A stretch of 64,000 nucleotides of DNA from Oikopleura dioica (Eukaryota > Chordata > Appendicularia > Copelata > Oikopleuridae), in NCBI GenBank assembly GCA_907165135.1, contig OU015566.1, positions 7,114,157 through 7,178,156 on the forward strand. Reading direction: 5' to 3'. Positions 1 to 10,254 of the stretch are shown piece by piece. Both the position numbers and the translations under genes were made by a program. Below the pieces are notes generated by a model. It was given only the letters and a program-made list of their open reading frames with translations, had not been told where the DNA came from and made no database searches. Numbering within the stretch: the stretch's first letter is position 1; each line of letters opens with the position of its first letter.

Positions 1-894
1 GAGTTGTGACTTCTCTTTGAAAACTTATTAATCAGCAATTTTGAAGCGAATCTTCAAATATTTTAGAAATTAACCTCTATCAGTTGGCTCATTGTAGGCA
101 TTTTGTAAGAAAAATTCTGCAATTTTTTAGTGAAAATGTCAAAAAATGATTTGCTTATATATCAAGATACGCCATAAAATGTTCAACATTATGTCCCTGT
201 AAATATCATTTTGGTTTTATCAGTACAATGAAATTGACTTTATTATGTTATTCACAGGAACCTGCTTGAAATTCTGCTTCAAAAATTGTTAAAAACTGAA
301 AATCATGGGTTAGAGGCCATTCCTAAGTTGTGCAAACATTGCGTGAGTTTCAGTACTGCAAAAAGTGCTGAATAGTAAGACACTTGAAAAACCAAGGACA
401 TATGAAATGTCTCAAAAGGAGATCGACTTCGACGAAGTCTCATTTAGACATCTTGGCCGATCTTCTTGATCGAGTTGAAGGCGCCAGGTTTATTTCTTTT
501 CAAAAAGATTTCGCGCGGCTGTATAAATAAATATGACAAGTACAGATATAAATTGTTTACACATGAAAGATTCATAAGCCAGCACTTTTATCGAACTGCA
601 ATTTTCAACGTAATATTTCTTTTTGTAACGTAAAATTTTGTAATCAAAGATTGAATTAGCTCACAATGGAAAAAAATAAACTAAAAAAGTTGGTGCTAGA
701 ACGTGATTTTTCTTAATAAATGGAAGCCCGTGGCGGTGGTGAGATTTTTTTAAATGAGGTAAAGGAGGTAGAAGTTGGTTGAAGTGGTTGGTTTTGTGGA
801 AAACTGGACACGTGAAAGATTTTTTTTTTGTTTTTCGAAATTGAGTTTGAATTTCAGAAGTTTGAATTTCGTGAAGAAGAGAGAGATTGGTTTT
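1..894. other. AT-rich 3' flank of the kinesin gene, no gene seen
   Basis: No convincing coding exon, RNA gene or repeat pair was found on either strand. The sequence is AT-rich with short open frames lacking family signatures. It lies downstream of the KIF21-type stop codon and may hold the 3' UTR. Confidence 0.4.
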
Positions 895-3800
895 TTAAAA
901 GCAAATGAGCCAGGCTTTGCCGGACTTTTTGACAGGTGAACCGGTAAATACATGCGTTCGGGTAGTTCCGATTGAGCGGACCGCGACCGCATCAGCTGCC
1001 GTAATGTGCCCAATCTTCTCCAGATTTGTTGACCAGATCTAAAAATACGTTTTTTCAAAATTTAGCGCTTTTCGGGCAGTTTTCAAAATAAAAGGCGATA
1101 GATTTTCTCGCTTAGAAATTCTAACGGAAAATTCTACCGAGAAATGAACCACTGTACTCACGGCTAAGGAGCCATCCCTTGCTACAGAAACAAAGGCATT
1201 TCTTCCGGGAATGATTTTCATCGAAAGAATCCAGTCAGCATGAGCCATTGAAAAAGTCTTGACCAATTCGCCTTTGGAAGACCAGAGCTTTATGGAATTA
1301 TCTCGCGAGCCGGTAGCGATGAAATCTTCGAATTCAACGATGGCAGTGACCTGGAAAAAGTACTGTAAAAGACTATGAAGGGTTGAACGGCTTACAGTGT
1401 CAAGATGAGGCGAAAGTGTTATTTTTGGTGCGATTGAATCAGCTGGCAGCTCAAAGGAATGACGGAAAAGACGCGTGGAGTTGTCGCGGCCGCCGACAGC
1501 TACGGAGACTTCTAAATCGGAAACTGTTCGGACTGAGAGGGCGGTTATCTCTGAAGGTGACGCGCATCGAAGTCCCGTGTCCAAATGGTTGACGTAACAC
1601 TTCACCTTAAAAAACGATGTCAAAAATTATGATAAAAGTTTCATGGACAATATCGTCGTATCAGCAATCCTAATATCTAGTAGACAACTTGGGGGGAAGA
1701 TGAATGAACTAATTGATTGATCCATAGGCTATTGACCATAGACCCTCCTTTTGACCAGATTTAATGACTTTTATTGATATTCCAAATTTCATAATCACGC
1801 TCTCCAAAGAAACTGTATTGAGCTTTGGGAATGGCTTGTTTTGGCTGATCAAACGAGGCCAAGAAGGTTAGTTAATATTGGATAACGACGGAGTGTGTTA
1901 TTTTCAAATCACGTTTTTAGTTCTTTTAGAATCTGTTTGTGCCCTCCTCTACTTTTTTGGATCATACAAGTTTTGCGTAAACTGTTTTTGAGTACACATT
2001 ATTGCTGGCTAATTAAACGTAGAGGTCCAACCAAACTGAGAAACACTGCTCCGGATGTTTTAGAAGACGATCCCGCAATTTTTCTCTCAAATAAAAAAGG
2101 TGGGGTTGCCTAGGTTGGCCATAGACAGCCGTTTTTAAAAATAAACTGGTGGATAAGCTTACAGTAACGATTAGATAAGCGCGCTATAAGAATATTTGAG
2201 CGGAAACAATTCATGCAATCAAGAAACTTACAGTCTTGTCGACAGCGATCCAGAGCCGTCCACAGTCATCAGTTTCCACGAACTGAATCGGTTTGTTCTC
2301 CGTGATGACTTTTAGCGGCTTTTCATTTCCTGTCTCCGTGTCCCAAGCGGATACTTTTCCCCCATCAACTGTATACAAAATGCGTTGCTTCGAATCAAAA
2401 GCGAGCAATTCCACTGGACTGGGCATGCTGTACTGAAGCACTTCTTTGTCGTCCACCAGGTCCCACATTTTGATCAACTTGTCGCGGCCAGAAGTGAAGA
2501 GGAACTCTTCAGAGGCGACGATCGAAATGATCGCTTTCTGATGACCAACAAGAGCTTGAGTGCACTTCAATCCTACAGTGTTGTCTTCGTCCTCGGGCGA
2601 ATGAGAGGGGAGGAATTTTCCAGTGGCTGCCCGGTCGACAGTAACCTAGATAAGAAGAGTACTCCAGCTTCCTTATTTTTTAACAACATACCTTGCTACT
2701 AGAATTCCTTGAGAAAAAGCCGCCAACTCTCGAGCTCAATTTCGACGAAGAAGAAGTGTCCTTAGAACCTGGGCTCGGCAAACTGAGCTGTGTAAAAACC
2801 TGTTACAGGTCCTGTTTCCTGTTTTTGGGGAACCTGTCTGAGTACCTGTGTAAAATCGGGTAATAATTTGGGCCTGACCTGTGTACCTGTGTAAAATTGG
2901 GGGAAAATTTTTTCTTTAGCTGTCCCTGTTCCTGTTTCTGTCTTAAACAGGCCTGTGTTTCCCGCTCAGGTCCTGACCATAGACAGGCTCCTGTGTAACC
3001 AGGTCAGGAACTGCATAAGTCAGCGAAAATATTTAAAGAAATCGATAACGAAAGGCGTAAAGAAGAGTTCGTCAATCAAAATAACCGATAAATTCGCGTC
3101 TTTTTGTTTCTTTGTAATATTTCTTCTCAGAAATATCCTGTTTTTTGTCCTGTCACAGGGCCTGTTTCCTGTTTTCTGACCTGCTCAGACCTGTTCAGGC
3201 AGACCCTGACCTGTGTAACCTGTTTGATAAGCTGTGTAAAAAAACCTGTCTGAGTACCTGTCTAAAATCAGGATATTTTTGCTTCCTGACCTGTGTGCCT
3301 GTGTAAAATATGGGACAGAAATTTTTTTTCCTGTTCCTGTGTCTGTTCCTGACACAGTTTACCGAGCCCAGCTTAGAACTCCCCGTTTCAGTACTACTTA
3401 TTGTTGATGTCGGAGAAGGCGATCTATCCGTCGATTCATCGCCATTCTCCCCACTTGGTCCTGGAAGACCAAGGGCTGAAGAGAGGCCGAACATGTTCGC
3501 AGTTCGCTTCTTTTTCGAAGCTGTTCTTGGGGTCGGCAATGGGTCGGACCGGGAGGTTTTTTTGTCCATCAGATGAGAAATCAGTTGCTTTTGCATTGCG
3601 AAATATGATTCTAAAAAGTTCTGTCAGTAATAATTGCGGGAATTTAAAATGATCAACCATTAATTAACCTCTATAAATACGGCATTATTAATTGATAATA
3701 CCCTCTATGTTTCATGTAAATAAGTTACCTTTGGAATCAAGCTCGTTTTGAACCTTCTGATAATTGGCCGTCATTTGCCGTTTCTCCTGGTTCACATTCG

Positions 3801-6800
3801 CGTGCGCATTCACAAAGAAAGGAACCATCTGGTTGAGTAAGTAAATTAATTGACTTCGCGAAGCATTTTCGACATCCACTTGTAATGGCTTAGTTGTTGG
3901 GTCATGTTTTAGAAGCCCTTGGAGAAAAAAGTGTACACAAAACAACCCATTCAATTTTCAATTCAACAGATCCCGGATTTCACCATTTATCTTTCACTAT
4001 GTTGATACGGTAGACAGTATTGTTCGACTTCCGAGGTCACAAGACCTCAAAATAACGGGCTCCCAAGTAGCCAACTCCAATGTCAATCATTACGTAACCA
4101 AGTGTAATCCAGGGTGTCTAATTTGGACGGACAAAATTGGATTGGATAGTTGGATTGGCCAATTTTGGAAAATAGCCGGAAATTGGTTGGATCTGGCCCC
4201 GGTTTTTGTTGGATATTTCGGATTATTGGGCATTATTGGATAGTTGGGATAAATTGGAAATCGGGGCTAAAATGGGCAAATTGGCGACCAAAATAAATTG
4301 GAATACTGGAAAATTGTAGGGCAACCAGCCGAATCAGCCGTTTTGATCAAATTTTCTACCAAAAATACTCCTAAATTTAACCAAATAATGACTAAAATGA
4401 GTCGAATAATTGTACTTTTTGGTCCAAAGAGCAATTATTAAAGTCTTTCTTTTAGTTTGTTAGAGAAGAAATGAGAAAATAAACCGGATTTTTACCGGAT
4501 TCGGATTTTTATTGGAATCGAAAAATAATTGGAAAATTGGCTAAATTGGGGAATTCCATAATTGGCAAATTATTGGATTATCGGGCTAAATTGGAATTGG
4601 ATTGGATTTTGGCCGGATCAGACTCGAAAAAATTATTGGCCGGAAAATGGTCGGCCAGATCCGGAAATTTTGTCCAATTTAGACACCCTGGTGTAATCTA
4701 CCGGTACAGACAATATCTGGGCCCAACAACCTGTGTAGAAACCCTGAGTGAGGATCTAAAAGATTACCAACTCAATCAAAAATTCTTGAGAAGATCTTTT
4801 AGACCCTGACTCAGGTTTTCTGCTCAGGTTGCTGAGGCCAGGCCAATACATTCCTTTGAAATGAGACCAAATAAAATATACTTTCTGTATTTTCAATCGA
4901 AAGCCATTCCTATAGGTTCATCATCAGCAAGCTCAACAAGTTGACTCTGGGCCTCTTGAATCCTTTCGGAAATATATTCCACATGTTCGTCGTTTTGAAA
5001 GGACTTCAAAACAGGCATTCAGAAAAAGAGGATCATCCGCTTCTTACCTTGTCATCTTCGAGAGACTTTCGTTCCGCCAAAAGCTTTTCTAGCTCATTTT
5101 CGACATCTTTCTGGGTTTCTCTGGCGGCGATGGCCGATCGGATTTTTTGCTGAGTAACCGACCACATCTTTAATTTCAGATTAATACTTGAAATTCCAAT
5201 TTGACTAAGAGTCAATTCGAAGTTACGGTAAATCTTTGGAACGATAAAATCCGAGTTTGAAAATTATGCAAATTCCGTCGATAAGAATCAAATAAAATCT
5301 TTGAACCGCGTATTTATGTCAAAACTGAAAATAAAATCTTACTTTACTGTAGTTGGCTCTGGAACGTGTTTGTGGTCTGATGTTGCCGGGCTGTTGTCTC
5401 AATCCGTTCCGGGGGGGATTTCGATGGCAGACCGTTTTTACTCGCCGCGTTTTTCACATTTTTTAACTGAGAAGAGGAAACCCAAATTTCCTACCGGCAA
5501 AAAAAATTTTTTCCTCAATTTTTTTCCCGAAATTATAAGTTAAAGATCAGGCATTATTCTTGAGGAGCTCAATTTTTTTCGGTAAAAGTGAGAGCTTGAG
5601 TTTTCCTTTCCTGTAATTTCAGCTCATTCACAGCTTTTTCCGATCTTTGCAATTTTTCCTCAGTCGATTTTTGCTTCAAATTAGCAGCTGCTGCGTTTGT
5701 TTCCGTCAATCTCATCGACTTCTTCAATTTATTCAGCTCTTTTTGTGTCTTCATCTCTTTTTCTTTGAAAATTTTTGCATCGTCGCGCATTTTCTTGATC
5801 AAATCTACTTTTTGGCGTTTCATTTCTTGCAGCTTCATTTTTGCGTCTGCCAGTTCTCTTGATTTTGCTTCTTCTCGTCTTGACAGCTTCTCGTTTTCAA
5901 TCTTCTGCTGCTGGAGTTGTTTCAGATCATTTCTGAGCAGCGATAGTTTTTGCTCCATTTCGCGGATTTTTTCTTTCGACCGAGGATCTTTGTCGCTCTT
6001 GTCTTTTTGCTTGGCCAGAGCTAGATCACGTTCTTTTTCAGCTTCCTGGATCTTTGTTTCGAGGATTGAGAGCTGGTTTTCGTACTTTTTTCGTTGATGT
6101 TCTAAGTTGGCCATCGTTGCTTCGAGTTGGAGGACGAGTTGTTCTTTCAGGTCGATTTCGTTGCTAAAAATAAATATTTAGAAATTTCTGTGCGAGGAAA
6201 AAAAACAATTTTAGAAGTCCCTAGATTTATTCAATTCTGGAAAAAGAAATCTTGATAGTTGGTTTGATCCAACCAGCGTAAAAGAAGCGCTCTAGATTTA
6301 CTTGATAGCGAATCGCGGGAAATTTCTTCGTTTCAGATCGATATAGGCTCCGCACATTTTAGATTTTGAGATGGAAAAGTTTTGGATCGAGGGAGAATAT
6401 GTAGCCGAGAAAAACAATTCTAGTGAATGCTCTGATTGTAACCGGTAGGATTTTTGTAAAGAATCAAACTCTCGGATTTTTGTTTTCGAATTAAAAAAAT
6501 GACCTGCATTTAGTTACTTCATGAAAATGTATTCCAAAAAGAATTGGAATGACAGATGCACTAGATGTGCCCAGACGATAATTGATTGCGATCCGGGTTA
6601 CGTACAGTATAAGGGCGGTGCCATGAAACTCATCACTTCAACATTCATTTGCCCCGCAAAGAAATGCTCAGCGAGAAATCTCTCCTTCGAAGACTTTATA
6701 ACTGGAAATTGTTGTCCGAAAGGATTCATCAAATCAGCTGAGGATCATTTTAACATCACTGATGAGTACCAACTACTTGAAAAGGCCAATCAACTATTCA

Positions 6801-9800
6801 AAGATTCAACTGACAAGCAACACTCATCCCTTGCTGAAATTTTTAACGCAAAAAAAGTCGAAAAAGAAGCTCAAGAAAAATTGATTGCTGCTAGAAAAGA
6901 AGTCATGATAAATGAAAGGAAATACGAGTCTTTGGCCGATCAAAGCAAGATCTACAAGAGATTCGCAGAAGTTGCAATGTCCATGATCTCTACCGCAGTG
7001 GCGCGAAAAGGTTTTCATGTATTAGCAAACTGAAGTTCATGCAATGAAAAACTTTACTACAGTATATTGACGATGAATCTTAAGAGAATTCTGATGATAC
7101 AAAAGCGTGCAAGATTTGCTTTGAAAATTACGACAGTGGAACAAAAATAGAATCTACTCTTCACTGTGGCCATCGATCCTGCCTAAAATGTCTCAATGAT
7201 CTCTCTCTGAAAACATGTCCGATTTGCCGAAAAGAATTCACAAAAGACCAAATTATCAAGCTTTACTGAAGTAATCAACAAGGTAACATATATTTTTTCT
7301 ATCTACATTTTAATCGTTCACTAGCACCAACGATCGGGAAAATCCAAAAATCTTTAGCTGACTATTGAAATTAAAACTTTGAATAATTTGAAAATAGATT
7401 TTAGTTTTGAAAGCATCAAGAAACCAATCATGTTGCAACCTTTCACAGTTAAAAAATAACTTTAAACTTACGTGATATCAGTGAGCTCATTGTGTTGTTC
7501 CGCCGCATTCAAATCATATTCAATGATTCCTTCGTCATCAGAAGGCGAGTGATCATCAAAATCATCGTCAAATTCTTCCTCTTCCCCGTGCGATTCCGAT
7601 TCCCTCTGCGAATATTCTGCGCTCGTCTGAACTCCAGCTTTTCGCAGCTCAATGTCGTACTTTGCTCGTTCTATGAGTTCCTTTGGATTCTAGAGGGGGA
7701 TCAAAAAGAGGCGATTTATTTTAGAAAAGATAAATTCGGATCCCGTATTCTGCGTATTGAGCGTGGCAGTTTCCCTTGCGCTGCCGATCCTCGGCCGTGC
7801 ATTTCGAATCTCAGCTTGTGTAAGGCGATTTTTCAGATCTTCAATTTGGGCAAGATAATCCGCAACGACTTTTCGGCCTTCTTTGTCTTTTGAATCGACG
7901 TTTTCCATTTGCAGCGCTTTTTTCTCGATTTCAAAAATGAATAAAAAAAACTTGAAAAATTCATTTTTACGATGGTCGGATTATGAGATATAAAACCCCC
8001 CTTTTGACCTTTTTCTTCCATGTTTTTTTTCTTTCAAAATCGTTGCCTATTAATCTCTCTTTCTGACGATCAACAGTGTCCTGCAGCTCTTTTATCTTTT
8101 CCTTGAGTTTCTTGATTTCTTCCTGAAGCAAATAATTCTCCTGAAACATATCGTTGTAGCCAGCAATGTCGACAGATGAGGAATTGTCTCCAGCCCCTAG
8201 AAAAGTATAAAAGATTGGCTAATTGGGTGAATAAGCCTTTGTCAATGACTTCTGAGAAGATTCACTGATCTTTTGAGGATTCGTTTTATTGGCTATTATT
8301 CTCCTCTTTTGTGAGCCCTGCAAATTGTTATCGATATTGCCAAGAGAAAGAAAGAGATAAGATTTGGGGACCAAAGATTGGGCTCGGTAATCTTCAGTGA
8401 GCCAAGATCCAAGAAAAATCATTGTTGATACCCTTATTCTCATAAATTTTCTTACCATTTACAGCTTTGGCGCCATTAGTCTTGTAAAGCGCCAATTCAG
8501 AAAGTGCTTGAGAAAGTTGAGTCCGAAGTAAAGCGAGTTGTTTTGATGAAGAATCTTGGTTTTTAGTAACTTTGTTTTGAATGTTCCTCGCTCGGTTGGC
8601 GTATTTTAGCGTGTTGAGTGTTTCCATAAAGTCCGAGTCTGATGGGGAGACGCAGGCGATCATGATAGTACGAGAATTGCCTCCCAGTGAGTCTTGAAGA
8701 AGACGGGTGATTTTCGAGTCGCGGTAGGGCACGTGCTTTCGTTTTTGCGACGCATCTCCAAGGGCAGAAATGACATTGCCCAAGGCGAGCAAGCCCTGAT
8801 TGATAGAGATTCCTTCCTTTGCTCTGTCTCCTGTAGCACCAGTTCGTTTCAGCCGCTCGGAGCCAGCCAAGTCGACAAAATGAAACTTTGCAGAGACGGT
8901 TTCTAGATCCAAATTTTTATTTTCTTTTTCATCTGAATTGCAGGGAGCAGCGCGGGTTTGTTTGATGTTGAGTGTAAAGACGGCGTGCGAGCGAGATGAT
9001 TGAGTGTTCATCTTTGTCGAAGCTGTTGTTCTGTTCAATGCGCCTTGTTGAAGCAATTTCATTGTGTCTTGATAGCTCTTTGTATCGACAGCTTTTAACC
9101 CGTCCGCGACGATGGAGCCGTCTTTTTCGTGAATGCGGACTTTTTCGTTGCCTTCTGGATTGAACAAGTCGTGCACCTCTTCGTTGTAGATTTCCATGAA
9201 TTGGACGGAGATGAAGAAATCGGGCTTGATGCTATCTTCTTGAATGGCTTTCGCCTGGCGAGAATGGACTCCGTCGAAGATTTGGCGAAGAGCGCGGGGG
9301 ATCATTCCTTCTTGCTCGCTTTAGGGGGTTAAGAAACAAGCATGGTTGGGTGTTATTTTTAGAAACCTAAAGCTAAAGCTTTTTTTCTGAAAAATTGACG
9401 TGAGAAAGAAATGCAATTGACAAACAAACTCGATCAGTTGGAAAGCACGAGCTAGAGGGTACGAAGGATCTTGTATGAAATTAAATTAATAAGAAACTCA
9501 GCTGTGCTTAAACCGTTCCTTGGCGTGTTTAGCTCAAAACCGGTGCCCATGGTGTGTGTTTTTCCAGCTCCTGTTTGGCCATACGCAATTACCGTCGCGT
9601 TGAAGCCATCGAAGCATCCTTCTACAAGCTTCTGCACAGAGCCAGCTGAAATATTGTTAAAAATTTTATTTTCCTAAGGATCGTCAAACTTACAGTAAAC
9701 CTGCTGCTGCGAGTTGTCAAGATCAAAGACATAATCGTAGGTGAATTGCTTGTCCTTGCCGAGCGTTATCTGCGGCTCTCCAGTGGTGACGAAGGTGCAT

Positions 9801-10254
9801 ATCTATTTCAAGTGTTACCAACACAGTATCAAAGCAAAATTATTCAAAAGCGTTCGGACAAAAATTACAACCCACGACAGGTTGTCCGCGGTGTTTTTTC
9901 TTTGAAAAATGAGTACAGTAAGTGACTGGGGCAGAATTTGGAACATTTATATTTCAATGACAAAACTCATCAAAATTAAATGATTAAGAAAATAGTTTTC
10001 TTCCTTGATTTCAAAGGACTAAAATTTTGATAAAATTATTTTATTGGCTATAATTCGACAAAAAAGGCAAAAAATCTAATTTCCTAGTTATTTTTGGCCT
10101 TTACTAACGCCCAAATCTCAAATTCCGATTTATAGAGTGACACCCTTAAAATTTAGGAGAAACTTACCCTTGAGCCTTCAATTTGCTCTCTGGCCAGCTG
10201 CGGCCGGATTCGGATAGCAACCTTCACCGATGAATCATCTCCACCAGGAGCCAT
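895..10254 (-). CDS. KIF21: KIF21-type kinesin (motor, coiled coil, WD40)
   Basis: Plus-end kinesin motor of the KIF21 (kinesin-4) family, which in vertebrates restrains microtubule growth and moves cargo. About 16 exons. Start ATG at 10254-10252; the first exons (10254-10168, 9802-9694, 9645-9514, 9310-8456) encode the motor with P-loop GQTGAGKT, switch [10 protein letters not shown] and switch [17 protein letters not shown]. Coiled-coil exons follow around 8.2-7.47 kb, 6163-5.57 kb and 5.15-5.03 kb, then a Ser-rich linker (3596-3380 and 2768-2692). C-terminal WD40 blades lie at 2.65-2.2 kb, 1.6-1.16 kb and 1042-895, with [13 protein letters not shown] and [12 protein letters not shown]. The order motor, coil, Ser-rich linker, WD40 is diagnostic for KIF21. 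The intron 7471-6164 hosts a gene on the other strand, and the Ser-rich exon is split by a MITE (2769-3371). A four-codon upstream ORF ends one base before the start. Exon borders in the middle third are approximate. Confidence 0.9.
2769..3371. mobile_element. hAT-like MITE inside a KIF21 exon (candidate newborn intron)
   Basis: A 603-bp element with terminal inverted repeats CTGGGCTCGGYAAACTG at both ends, flanked by a perfect 8-bp direct repeat CTTAGAAC (2761-2768 and 3372-3379). An 8-bp target duplication is typical of hAT transposons; no transposase ORF is present. The interior consists of degenerate CCTGT-rich direct repeats of roughly 190 bp. On the gene strand the coding frame runs up to 3380 and resumes at 2768. 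Splicing from the GT that begins the target duplication (3379-3378) to the CAG that ends the inverted repeat (2771-2769) removes 611 nt and rebuilds the uninterrupted codons. Whether it is really spliced cannot be seen here. Confidence 0.9.
4110..4690. mobile_element. hAT-like MITE in a KIF21 intron
   Basis: A 581-bp non-autonomous element bounded by inverted repeats starting CAGGGTGTCTAA and continuing with TTGGAC and ACAAAATT on both arms. It is flanked by a perfect 8-bp duplication GTGTAATC (4102-4109 and 4691-4698), again a hAT signature. The interior is built of degenerate ATTGGATTGG-like units and has no transposase. It lies in an intron between a coiled-coil exon (about 5.03 kb) and the next exon (about 3.9 kb). 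Confidence 0.9.
6521..7269 (+). CDS. Cys-motif, coiled-coil, RING finger protein nested in a KIF21 intron
   Basis: Proposed two-exon gene (6521-7010 and 7085-7269, 74-bp intron, phase 1), about 224 residues, transcribed opposite to its host. The N-terminal part has a CTRC pair and a second block with [17 protein letters not shown] and CC. A helical, Lys/Glu-rich stretch follows (about residues 80-160). The second exon encodes a complete C3HC4 RING finger: CKIC, then LHCGH, CLKC and CPIC. RING fingers of this spacing are usually E3 ubiquitin ligase domains, so ligase activity is an inference. Without splicing, the RING frame is cut off by TAA at 7081-7083; the 7010/7085 junction joins the frames exactly but uses weak splice sites. 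The first block is shared with the gene at 61.3-62.3 kb, so both belong to one divergent family that I do not recognise. Confidence 0.65.

Noticed and set aside
2955-3596. ORFs on both strands around 3.0-3.6 kb
   Set aside because: Partly MITE sequence; the only supported coding part is the KIF21 Ser-rich exon ending at 3380.
4537-4809. Plus-strand 90-residue ORF
   Set aside because: It lies almost wholly inside the hAT-like MITE and its ATTGG repeats.
5647-6097. Plus-strand Phe/Ser-rich ORFs opposite the KIF21 coiled coil
   Set aside because: Antisense of Lys/Glu codons; the minus strand is clearly coding.
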